Positions 1 to 5,409 of a stretch of 6,490 bases of DNA are shown here, piece after piece. Numbering within the stretch: position 1 is the first letter of the stretch; each line of letters opens with the position of its first letter. The DNA comes from an uncultured Acetatifactor sp. (GTDB lineage Bacteria; Bacillota; Clostridia; Lachnospirales; Lachnospiraceae): the NCBI GenBank assembly GCA_947626405.1, contig CANQSE010000115.1, positions 1 to 6,490 of the forward strand. Reading direction: 5' to 3'. Position numbers and translations under genes: made by a program. The notes beneath the pieces are model-generated. The model saw nothing but the letters and a program-made list of their open reading frames with translations, ran no database searches and had not been told where the DNA came from.

Positions 1-869
1 TGCCCATGATGAATATTCTGAACGGAGGAAAGCATGCCGCAAATTCGGTGGATTTCCAGGAGTTTATGATTATGCCCGTGCAGGCCGAGACGTTTTGCGA
101 CGGGCTTCGCATATGCGCGGAGATTTACCACAATTTAAAAAAGCTTCTTGAGGAGCAGGGACTTTCTACCGGAGTGGGTGATGAAGGAGGTTTTGCGCCG
201 GATCTCGCCGACGCGGAGAGTGTGCTTGACTTTCTTGTACACGCAGTGGAGGCTTCGGGGTACAAACCGGGCCAGGACATCAAATTTGCGATGGATGCCG
301 CAGCAAGCGAGCTATACAACGAAAAGACCGGAATGTACCATTTCCCCGGAGAGAGCCGTCTCAAGGGCCAGGAGGTGGTAAGGGACACGGAGGAAATGAT
401 TTATTACTTTGAGACCCTGGTGGGAAAATATCCTCTGCTGTCAGTGGAGGACGGCCTGGCGGAGGAAGACTGGGACGGCTGGCAGAAGCTCACTGAAAGA
501 CTTGGTGAAAAAATCCAGCTTGTCGGAGACGATCTGTTTGTCACAAACACAAAAAGACTGGATGCCGGCATCAAGCTTGGAGCCGCAAACGCCATCCTGG
601 TAAAGGTAAATCAGATCGGCACGCTCTCAGAAGCTTTCGAGGCTGTGGAAATGGCTCACAAGAACGGCTATAAGGCCGTTATATCCCATCGTTCAGGAGA
701 GACGGAGGATACCTCAATCGCAGACCTGGCGGTTGCATGGAACACGGGACAGATTAAGACCGGAGCGCCATGCAGAAGCGAGCGCACGGCAAAGTACAAC
801 AGACTGCTGCGAATAGAGGAGGAACTCGGCACGGCGGCGCAGTATATGGAACCTTTTAAAAAAATCTGA
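1..869 (+). CDS. eno: Enolase (phosphopyruvate hydratase), 3' part, 5' end outside the window
   Basis: Enolase converts 2-phosphoglycerate to phosphoenolpyruvate in glycolysis, in the cytoplasm. The frame is already open at the window edge (a Pro codon precedes the first Met at base 6), and about 140-145 N-terminal residues are missing compared with the usual length near 430. Counting from that Met, all the active-site signatures are visible: NILNGG at 3-8; the catalytic Glu in GDEGG (residue 60); Mg-binding Asp97 (AMDAAASE), Glu148 (SVEDGL) and Asp175 (GDDLFVTN); the catalytic Lys200 (LVKVNQIG); the substrate-binding SHRSGETED loop (227-235); and Lys251 in IKTGAP. No key residue is missing, so the enzyme should be active. 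It ends in TGA at 867-869, with no good terminator before the secG promoter. Assignment rests on motif recognition and is very secure. Confidence 0.98.
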   Translation, partial: PMMNILNGGKHAANSVDFQEFMIMPVQAETFCDGLRICAEIYHNLKKLLEEQGLSTGVGDEGGFAPDLADAESVLDFLVHAVEASGYKPGQDIKFAMDAAASELYNEKTGMYHFPGESRLKGQEVVRDTEEMIYYFETLVGKYPLLSVEDGLAEEDWDGWQKLTERLGEKIQLVGDDLFVTNTKRLDAGIKLGAANAILVKVNQIGTLSEAFEAVEMAHKNGYKAVISHRSGETEDTSIADLAVAWNTGQIKTGAPCRSERTAKYNRLLRIEEELGTAAQYMEPFKKI

Positions 870-876
870 GAAATTA

Positions 877-905
877 TTGCATTATGAAAATAATTGTGGT
901 ATCAT
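877..905 (+). promoter_or_regulatory. Likely sigma-A promoter for secG (extended -10)
   Basis: TTGCAT (877-882) and TATCAT (900-905) are separated by exactly 17 bases, and the -10 box is preceded by TGG, which makes an extended -10 (TGnTATCAT). The -35 matches the consensus only in its TTG half, but the extended -10 compensates. The predicted start is about 30 bases upstream of the secG ATG. This suggests secG can be transcribed independently of eno. A weak AT-only inverted repeat (872-878 with 889-895) overlaps the promoter and is too weak to call a terminator. Confidence 0.5.
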
Positions 906-942
906 AGTTTTTGTTTCACATTAGGAAGGAAGGACATAATTG

Positions 943-1173
943 ATGAAAACGATACTCACGGTTTTTTTCATATTGGTCTGTATAGCGCTTATTATAGTGG
1001 TGCTGATGCAGGAAGGAAAGTCGGCGGGACTTGGCTCAATCAGCGGAGCGGCGGAGACTTACTGGGGAAAGAATAAGGGACGTTCCATGGAGGGCTTTCT
1101 TGTAAAGATTACCAGGGTTTTGGCGGTGCTGTTTATGGTTCTTGCCGTGGTACTCAACCTGAATGTATTTTAA
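943..1173 (+). CDS. secG: SecG, preprotein translocase subunit
   Basis: SecG is the small, non-essential subunit of the SecYEG channel in the cytoplasmic membrane, where it stimulates SecA-driven export. The 76-residue product has the family layout: a first membrane segment (about residues 3-22), the conserved loop [19 protein letters not shown] followed by YWGKNKGR, and a second membrane segment (about 54-74). The length is typical. ATG at 943 is chosen over the TTG directly before it at 940, because the purine-rich AAGGAAGGA (926-934) sits about 8 bases upstream of 943. The eno-secG neighbourhood is common in Clostridia. The gene is closed by a strong terminator immediately downstream, which separates it from smpB. 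Confidence 0.93.
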   Translation: MKTILTVFFILVCIALIIVVLMQEGKSAGLGSISGAAETYWGKNKGRSMEGFLVKITRVLAVLFMVLAVVLNLNVF

Positions 1174-1187
1174 AATGCGTTATGATG

Positions 1188-1225
1188 ACACTCTTGTGGA
1201 CGACACCACAAGAGTGTTTGTTTTT
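1188..1225 (+). terminator. Rho-independent terminator after secG
   Basis: A perfect 12-pair stem is formed by ACACTCTTGTGG (1188-1199) and CCACAAGAGTGT (1206-1217) around a 6-base loop. It is followed by TTG and then five T. It begins 15 bases after the secG stop codon, so most secG transcription should end before smpB. How smpB is then transcribed is not clear, because I see no convincing promoter in 1226-1264. Confidence 0.9.
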
Positions 1226-1277
1226 AGGGTTTATTATTAAAAAAACGCCTGATGGGACCGAAACGGGAGGTGATTAT

Positions 1278-1754
1278 ATGGCGTCTGCGAAGGATGCGCA
1301 GAAAACCGTGGCAAACAACAAAAAGGCGTACCACGATTATTTTATAGATGAGATTTTCGAAGCGGGTGTGGCGCTGCACGGCACTGAAGTAAAATCAATG
1401 AGAATGGGAAAATGCAGCATAAAGGAGAGCTTTATCCGTATTGAAAACGGTGAAATCTTTGTATACGGCATGCATGTCGGACCGTACGAGAAGGGAAACA
1501 TCTTTAACAGGGATCCCCTGAGAGTAAAAAAGCTTCTGATGCACGGATATGAGATACGTAAGCTGCAGGAAAAGGTAAAAGAAAAAGGCTACACAATAGT
1601 GCCGCTGCAGGTGTATTTTAAAAACGGAAAGGTGAAGGTTGAGGTGGGACTGGCGAGAGGAAAGAAGCTGTATGACAAGCGGGCTGACATCGCCAGAAAG
1701 GATCAGAAAAGAGAGGCTGAGAAGGAATTTAAGATTCGAAACATTAATGTCTGA
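1278..1754 (+). CDS. smpB: SmpB, tmRNA-binding protein of trans-translation
   Basis: SmpB binds the tRNA-like domain of tmRNA, delivers it to stalled ribosomes and mimics the missing anticodon arm during ribosome rescue. The 158-residue product has the expected length. Visible family signatures are [10 protein letters not shown] (14-23), [11 protein letters not shown] (30-40, start of the OB-fold core), HVGPY (66-70), and the C-terminal block [12 protein letters not shown] (124-135). A basic/acidic tail (about 136-158) follows; in the family it becomes a helix in the empty mRNA channel. The frame is open further upstream, but that stretch covers the secG terminator. ATG 1278 is preceded by a very strong ribosome binding site, GGGAGGTGA (1265-1273), which decides the start. 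Its RNA partner ssrA lies 1.9 kb downstream on the same strand. Confidence 0.97.
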   Translation: MASAKDAQKTVANNKKAYHDYFIDEIFEAGVALHGTEVKSMRMGKCSIKESFIRIENGEIFVYGMHVGPYEKGNIFNRDPLRVKKLLMHGYEIRKLQEKVKEKGYTIVPLQVYFKNGKVKVEVGLARGKKLYDKRADIARKDQKREAEKEFKIRNINV

Positions 1755-1779
1755 TGCACCGGGATAGAGGTACAATTCC

Positions 1780-3504
1780 ATGAATAAATATAAAAGATGG
1801 GGAGTGATTGCAGCGGCGGTATTTGCGGTAATGCTGCTTGCGGGATTACTGTTTCCCATGACATTTTACCTTAATGACGATGTGACGCTCAGAAACATAA
1901 TGTCGGGCGCGTATACCGGATCTCCTGACGGACATGCCGTGTATATGGAATATCCGCTAACGGGGCTGATCAGCCTGATGTATCGTCTTAATGGAAGTAT
2001 TCCATGGTTTTCCGTTTTCATGACGGGCTTTATATGGCTGTCGTCAGTCATGGTTCTGGGGACGCTTTCTGACGATGCGGGCGATATGAAAAAAAACGGA
2101 GTGATAGTGACAATAGCTGCAGGCATCCTGTGCGCGGCATTTTTTCTGCCTCAGATGATTTATCTTCACTACACGCTCTGCGCCGCCATACTGGGGAGCT
2201 GCGGATTGTTTCTGGCGGCGATGGGAAAGCGAGGGCGTTCTGTCGTTCTGTTTGTGCTCTGCTATTGCGTCAGGACGGAGGTTTTCTCCCTTATGCTTCC
2301 GTTTCTGTTTGTGGTGGTTTTACGGATGCTTTGGGAAGAAAAAAATATTAAGACGCTGCTGGAGCCGCTTTTGCTCGCCGTCTGCATATTGTGCTGCATG
2401 GGACTGAACAGCATTATGTACAGCTCCGACGACTGGAGACAGTTTCAGGCTTTTCACGACAGCAGGGTGCAGCTTTACGACTACGGCGATGTGCTTCCCT
2501 ACGAGGAGAACAGGGACAGATACGAAAAGGCCGGAATCAGTAAAGAGGAGCATGTGATTCTCGAGCAGTACGCGCTTGTCCTGGATGACGGGGCCGATGA
2601 AAACATGATGAGAGCAGCGTCGGAGGTGTACACCGAAAAACTGAGAGAAGAAAGAGATGAAAAAGAGTATTTTCGTTTTTGTCTCGGGGAATATAAATAT
2701 CATATACTTCACACCGACGCACCGTACAGTTACATTCTTGCGGGGGCATATCTTCTGACGGTATTGTTTTTTTGCCTGAGGAAGAAATGGAAGACGCTTA
2801 TTCTGCTGGGCTGCATGGCAGCAGGCAGAAGCGTCGTATGGCTTTACCTGATATGGAGGGGCAGATTTCCTGAGAGAGTATATATATCTTTGTACTTCCT
2901 GGAAACGATGACTCTTGTGGGAATATTCTGCGCGGAGCTTGTAAATGCTAAAGAAAAAGAGGGCACATCCGACGTCGGAACGACCGCGGAAAAACGCAGG
3001 AGACAATTGGCCCTGCAGATGGCGCTTGGTCTTTCGGCTGCGCTTCTTCTGGCAGTTGGCGTTTCGCAAACCATAAAAGCTGTTTCAAATGCCGCTTCGC
3101 AGCGGGAAACACAGAAGGAATGGGACGCTCTTACTGAATATTGCATGGAAAGACAGGACTGCTTTTATCTGCTTGACGTAATGTCAATGTTATACTATGC
3201 GGGGAACGTATGGAAGCCCGCTTCTAAAAAGAACAACTATATTTTGACGGGAGGCTGGATGAGCAGGACGCCTCTGCTCAAAGAACGCCTTGGACAAATG
3301 GGAGCAGACGACGGCGGCGAGCTTCTGGCTTTTGGCGGAACGGACGGTACGGAGATTTTTTACGTTGCAAATCAGCAGCGAGACATTACGTGGCTTTCCG
3401 ATTATCTGAGCAGCCGCTTCGGGGAGGTTGAGCTTAAAAAGACTGACGGTATTGTTATGGAAGGTGAGGAACTGTTTGTCGTGTACTGCGCAGTGCTTAA
3501 GTGA
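1780..3504 (+). CDS. Polytopic membrane protein, possibly GT-C type glycosyltransferase-like, function unknown
   Basis: I do not recognise this 574-residue protein as a named family. About ten hydrophobic segments can be picked by eye: 8-30, 75-95, 108-123, 128-148, 153-181, 193-210, 317-333, 338-358, 366-388 and 410-430. The first is followed at once by an acidic NDDV motif (32-35) and then GAYTGSPDGHAVYMEYPL (43-60). An acidic pair after the first membrane helix, a large soluble loop (about 211-316) and a C-terminal soluble domain (about 431-574) are reminiscent of GT-C lipid-sugar-dependent transferases, but this is inference and no catalytic residue is proven. The basic motif RGRFPERVY (360-368) sits between two membrane helices. 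ATG 1780 has a modest AGAGG (1766-1770) upstream. It follows smpB by 25 bases and could be co-transcribed with it. No terminator is seen before the ssrA promoter. Confidence 0.6.
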   Translation: MNKYKRWGVIAAAVFAVMLLAGLLFPMTFYLNDDVTLRNIMSGAYTGSPDGHAVYMEYPLTGLISLMYRLNGSIPWFSVFMTGFIWLSSVMVLGTLSDDAGDMKKNGVIVTIAAGILCAAFFLPQMIYLHYTLCAAILGSCGLFLAAMGKRGRSVVLFVLCYCVRTEVFSLMLPFLFVVVLRMLWEEKNIKTLLEPLLLAVCILCCMGLNSIMYSSDDWRQFQAFHDSRVQLYDYGDVLPYEENRDRYEKAGISKEEHVILEQYALVLDDGADENMMRAASEVYTEKLREERDEKEYFRFCLGEYKYHILHTDAPYSYILAGAYLLTVLFFCLRKKWKTLILLGCMAAGRSVVWLYLIWRGRFPERVYISLYFLETMTLVGIFCAELVNAKEKEGTSDVGTTAEKRRRQLALQMALGLSAALLLAVGVSQTIKAVSNAASQRETQKEWDALTEYCMERQDCFYLLDVMSMLYYAGNVWKPASKKNNYILTGGWMSRTPLLKERLGQMGADDGGELLAFGGTDGTEIFYVANQQRDITWLSDYLSSRFGEVELKKTDGIVMEGEELFVVYCAVLK

Positions 3505-3591
3505 AACTAAACGCGTCAGGATAAGTGGTGCTTACGCAGACTTTGAGACGACGTGGGACGGCGCGTAACGGCGCAGAAATCACGGTTTTTA

Positions 3592-3620
3592 TTGACAGAG
3601 CCTGATTATTACGATATACT
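3592..3620 (+). promoter_or_regulatory. Strong sigma-A promoter of ssrA
   Basis: A consensus -35 box TTGACA (3592-3597) and a -10 box TATACT (3615-3620) are separated by exactly 17 bases. The predicted transcription start falls about 6-8 bases after the -10 box, only a few bases before the mature tmRNA 5' end at 3633. Little 5' trimming would therefore be needed. The position and strength fit an abundant stable RNA. Confidence 0.9.
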
Positions 3621-3632
3621 TAATGTTGCTCA

Positions 3633-4030
3633 GGGGTAGTAATGGTTTCGACAGGGGTCCTGCAGTTGGAGAAGCTATCCGCATGCGATGCGTTAAATGG
3701 CAAAATTAAACTAAACGCTGATAATAATACTCAGTACGCGCTTGCAGCTTAAACCGGACTCGTTCGGTTCGCTGTGAGTGACGCCGCCCAGGCGGCTTGT
3801 CCGCTCCGGAGCACTCACACTTCGGAAGACGGGCATCGACTATGTGAGAAACGACACGCGGTAAGCTTTGCCCGCGCGGGCGTATCATGAAGCTACCTGA
3901 CCTGGCAGATTGTCGGTTTTCTGACGGGGATGGGAACAGGCCGGAGAGAGACCGGTCAAAAAAACAGACTATGATAGTAGAAGGACAGTGAATGGGCTTT
4001 TGGACACGGGTTCGACTCCCGTCTACTCCA
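3633..4030 (+). ncRNA. ssrA: tmRNA (transfer-messenger RNA), one-piece form
   Basis: tmRNA acts first as alanyl-tRNA and then as mRNA, freeing stalled ribosomes and tagging the unfinished protein for proteolysis. The 5' end GGGGTAG (3633-3639) pairs with CTACTCC (4023-4029) to form the acceptor stem, including one G-U, with discriminator A at 4030. The conserved 5' region TGGTTTCGACAGGGG (3643-3657) and the T-arm ACGGG-TTCGACT-CCCGT (4006-4022) are clear. The tag frame lies at 3717-3752, followed by a long stem-rich region that should hold the usual pseudoknots. The bases after the discriminator are TCA rather than CCA, so CCA must be added after processing. Total length near 398 is normal. 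Its protein partner SmpB is encoded upstream in this window. Confidence 0.96.
3717..3752 (+). other. tmRNA proteolysis-tag reading frame, ADNNTQYALAA
   Basis: This frame inside ssrA reads GCT GAT AAT AAT ACT CAG TAC GCG CTT GCA GCT and then TAA, giving the 11-residue tag ADNNTQYALAA. A further Ala comes from the charged tRNA-like end. The terminal YALAA is the conserved signal recognised by ClpXP-type proteases in bacteria. The resume codon is inferred as GCT 3717, preceded by CTAAAC. Starting one codon earlier (AAC) would also be in frame, so the exact first residue is not proven. Confidence 0.85.
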
Positions 4031-4032
4031 TC

Positions 4033-4054
4033 AAAAAACGCCTGTTTTCAGGCG
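4033..4054 (-). terminator. Rho-independent terminator for minus-strand transcription, against the ssrA 3' end
   Basis: CGCCTG (4039-4044) and CAGGCG (4049-4054) form a perfect 6-pair GC-rich stem with a four-base loop. On the plus strand no T tract follows. On the minus strand the hairpin is followed directly by six T (complement of 4033-4038). The element is thus a good terminator for RNA coming from the right and stopping next to the tmRNA. It might still help end ssrA transcription, but as a plus-strand terminator it is incomplete. Confidence 0.65.
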
Positions 4055-4086
4055 GTTGCGGCATTTAAAAAAATGGGTGTAACCGC
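4052..4086. repeat. Hairpin directly after the ssrA-proximal terminator
   Basis: GCGGTTGCG (4052-4060) pairs with TGTAACCGC (4078-4086) using two G-U pairs. After a small interior loop, CATTT (4062-4066) pairs with AAATG (4071-4075) around AAAA. It shares 4052-4054 with the right arm of the preceding hairpin, so in RNA the two structures exclude each other. Confidence 0.5.
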
Positions 4087-4118
4087 AAGAGTAACCAGAA
4101 CAACAACGCATTATCATT

Positions 4119-4170
4119 AAGACATTGGGGTCGAAAGAGTTTTTGGAAATTCTTTCGACCCCAATGTCTT
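4119..4170. repeat. 24-pair inverted repeat with four-base loop
   Basis: The left arm (4119-4142, beginning AAGACATTGGGGTCG) pairs with the right arm (4147-4170, ending CGACCCCAATGTCTT) over 24 positions. There is a single G-U pair and a loop of only TTGG. No T tract of terminator type follows on either strand (plus strand: TAAAAATTGTTTT). It could stabilise or end the ssrA transcript, or belong to a repeat element. The length and near-perfection are well beyond chance. Confidence 0.8.
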
Positions 4171-4242
4171 TAAAAATTGTTTTCTGCCGGAAACTCTGCA
4201 AAACTGTAACACCGTAACAATTCAGCCACTCCGTCGTATTCA

Positions 4243-4379
4243 GCCCGGTAATGTCGATGTTCTCCTGACAGACCGTGCGGGCACGTCGGCACCTGGCGAG
4301 GTACTTTCGAGCCTGGTGTCCGTTACGTGCTAAGCCGAGCGAAAGCGTGTCTGTCGGGAGAACATCGGCAGTACAGGGC
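4243..4379. repeat. Long imperfect palindrome (137 bases), candidate structured RNA or repeat element
   Basis: The arms 4243-4273 and 4349-4379 pair at 29 of 31 positions (two G-U); the core GATGTTCTCCTGACAGAC (4256-4273) matches 4349-4366 with one G-U. The interior also folds: CGTGCGG (4274-4280) with CCGAGCG (4335-4341), GCACGT (4281-4286) with ACGTGC (4325-4330), CGG (4287-4289) with CCG (4320-4322), CACC (4290-4293) with GGTG (4315-4318), and GGC (4295-4297) with GCC (4311-4313), ending in a 13-base loop. The whole element can therefore fold as a single rod on either strand. The pairing was found by hand; which strand is transcribed, if any, is unknown. Confidence 0.7.
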
Positions 4380-4442
4380 GTGACTTGCAAGTGAAAGGCT
4401 GGAACCTGCTCTGAAAAACCCGATGATAAAGGAGTGTGGTAC

Positions 4443-4471
4443 TTGACATTTTTGCCGATAAGGTTTATATT
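4443..4471 (+). promoter_or_regulatory. Near-consensus sigma-A promoter reading toward tRNA-Val
   Basis: TTGACA (4443-4448) and TATATT (4466-4471) are spaced by exactly 17 bases. The predicted start is near 4478, so the RNA would begin at the three 11-base repeats and run about 150 bases before the tRNA. No other convincing promoter lies closer to the tRNA, and this one is the best candidate for its transcription, with the 5' leader removed by processing. Confidence 0.75.
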
Positions 4472-4478
4472 TATGAGG

Positions 4479-4511
4479 ACAGGATAAACACAGGCTGAAC
4501 ACAGGATGAAC
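4479..4511 (+). repeat. Three tandem 11-base repeats right at the predicted transcription start
   Basis: The three units are ACAGGATAAAC (4479-4489), ACAGGCTGAAC (4490-4500) and ACAGGATGAAC (4501-4511), followed by a partial ACG. Units one and three differ at one base and units two and three at one base. The array begins about one base after the predicted start of the 4443-4471 promoter. It could be a protein-binding array or simple replication slippage. Confidence 0.75.
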
Positions 4512-4627
4512 ACGTTGTTCCATTTTATTCATTGACGACAGGCGGGAATGTCTTGTGCGTATGTACGTGAAATGCTTAAAATCATGTGATTCTTGTCTGG
4601 TTCCATAAGGAATCTGTTTCAATTTAG

Positions 4628-4700
4628 GGAGATGTAGCTCAGCTGGGAGAGCATTTGCTTGACGTGTAAAGGGTCGCAGGTTCGAGTCCTGTCGTCTCCA
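4628..4700 (+). tRNA. tRNA-Val, anticodon GAC
   Basis: The 73-base gene folds as a normal cloverleaf. The acceptor GGAGATG pairs with CGTCTCC (one T-G pair); the D-arm is GCTC/GAGC. The anticodon stem TTTGC/GTAAA closes loop TTGACGT with anticodon GAC (4661-4663), which reads GTC and GTT valine codons. The variable loop is GGGTC, and the T-arm is GCAGG-TTCGAGT-CCTGT. The discriminator is A at 4700 and CCA is not encoded. The anticodon stem is weak (three T-A pairs and one G-T). A terminator follows about 60 bases downstream. Confidence 0.95.
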
Positions 4701-4740
4701 TTAAAACCACATGGATTAATTTAAAACCACATGGGTAAAT
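4701..4740 (+). repeat. Tandem duplication of a 20-base unit after tRNA-Val
   Basis: 4701-4720 and 4721-4740 both begin TTAAAACCACATGG and agree at 18 of 20 positions. It starts with the first base after the tRNA discriminator and lies in the trailer that must be removed during 3' processing. Confidence 0.8.
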
Positions 4741-4761
4741 GTGCATAGTATTGTGTGGCAG

Positions 4762-4800
4762 ACTCCAACATTTGAGGTATTCCGATGTTGGAGTTTTTTT
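4762..4800 (+). terminator. Rho-independent terminator of the tRNA-Val transcript
   Basis: ACTCCAACAT (4762-4771) and ATGTTGGAGT (4785-4794) form a perfect 10-pair stem with a 13-base loop, followed by a run of seven T (4794-4800, the first also closing the stem). It separates the tRNA unit from the two-component operon that starts at 4826. I see no promoter between this terminator and that operon, so its transcription may start upstream and pass an attenuated terminator. Confidence 0.92.
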
Positions 4801-4825
4801 CAAAGCAGAGAAACGGAGGTCTCGG

Positions 4826-5392
4826 ATGGACGCGGGAGGCTTTTCCTTTTGTACAGAAAACGACGGAAAACTTGCTGAAGCGGAGCAAAGAAAAATTGAA
4901 TACCTGGAAGCGCGGATAGATTACACAAATGCGGAGAGCATCCTGCGCGTATATGACAAGGCAATCCAGGAAAGAATTTTCAGGACTCCGGTAGGTATCA
5001 TGTATTTAAAAAAGCTTCAGGATTTCCTGTTAAAACAGCCGAAAATTTCAAGGGAGAGAGTCCGTGCGATTCCTCTTTATGAAGTTTATTCAGGCACGCA
5101 GGACGATGCGGCTGTGCGAAAGGAGCCTGAGAAAACCAAAGACAGCGGACATGAGAGAAAAAAGGCCATGCTGCAGGTTTCAGTAATCCTTAACGTTTTG
5201 CTTGTACTTGCCGTATGCTTTATGTTTATTATATCCTTTTTCAGCGAGCAGCCCAATATTTTTAACTACGAGAGGGCTCTGGAGGACAGGTACGCATCCT
5301 GGGAGGATGAACTTACGGAAAGGGAGCGGATAGTCCGCGAAAAGGAAAGAGAACTGGATATTGAAATTCCTGATGATATTCAGAACAGATAG
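4826..5392 (+). CDS. Single-pass membrane protein of unknown function, first gene of a two-component operon
   Basis: This 188-residue protein is not recognised. The N-terminal 110 residues are soluble and helical in appearance (for example LAEAEQRKIEYLEARIDY, 16-33). They are followed by a basic stop (HERKK, 109-113), one clear membrane segment (about 116-139, QVSVILNVLLVLAVCFMF) and a highly charged C-terminal helix (about 148-180) of coiled-coil character (ERERIVREKERE). There is no signal peptide at the start. The frame is open upstream, but ATG 4826 has GGAGG (4815-4819) seven bases before it, and the earlier codons overlap the terminator. It ends 17 bases before the response regulator, so co-transcription is likely. 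Its placement suggests a role in signal input or modulation of the kinase, which is inference only. Confidence 0.75.
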   Translation: MDAGGFSFCTENDGKLAEAEQRKIEYLEARIDYTNAESILRVYDKAIQERIFRTPVGIMYLKKLQDFLLKQPKISRERVRAIPLYEVYSGTQDDAAVRKEPEKTKDSGHERKKAMLQVSVILNVLLVLAVCFMFIISFFSEQPNIFNYERALEDRYASWEDELTERERIVREKERELDIEIPDDIQNR

Positions 5393-5409
5393 GTAAGGAG
5401 CGGATTTGC

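Larger units (their letters stand above)
4055..4627. other. About 570-base intergenic region without a convincing protein gene, rich in inverted repeats
   Basis: This stretch separates ssrA from tRNA-Val. It holds, in order, a 14-pair hairpin (4052-4086), a 24-pair hairpin (4119-4170), a 137-base imperfect palindrome (4243-4379), a 10-base perfect palindrome ACTTGCAAGT (4383-4392), a near-consensus plus-strand promoter (4443-4471) and three 11-base tandem repeats (4479-4511). Minus-strand open frames of 160 codons (4031-4513) and 99 codons (4323-4622) cover it. Neither has a clear ribosome binding site, and both run through the palindromes, so I do not call them genes. It may be a structured RNA, a repeat-type intergenic element or remains of a mobile element. 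Confidence 0.6.

Noticed and set aside
1182..1277. Upstream extension of smpB (32 extra codons)
   Set aside because: The extra stretch spans the secG terminator hairpin, and the strong GGGAGGTGA site points to ATG 1278, which gives the normal family length.
1395..1859. 154-codon open frame on the minus strand
   Set aside because: It is antisense to smpB, which is certain, and extends into the next gene; no motifs or ribosome binding site support it.
2320..3069. 249-codon open frame on the minus strand
   Set aside because: It lies wholly opposite the 574-residue membrane protein, has a basic, Cys/His-rich composition without domains, and is best explained as a shadow of that coding frame.
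3706..3888. 60-codon minus-strand open frame
   Set aside because: It lies inside ssrA and reflects the structured RNA sequence.
4479..4511. CRISPR-like array
   Set aside because: The 11-base units are directly adjacent without spacers and far too short for CRISPR repeats.
4323..4622. 99-codon open frame on the minus strand
   Set aside because: It overlaps another minus-strand frame, covers the promoter and 11-base repeats, and has no ribosome binding site or recognisable domain.
4011..4700. Possible integrated island between ssrA and tRNA-Val, with the tRNA-like ends as attachment sites
   Set aside because: TTCGACTCCCGTCTACTCCA and TTCGAGTCCTGTCGTCTCCA resemble each other only as two T-arms and acceptor ends do; there is no integrase and no exact duplicated end.
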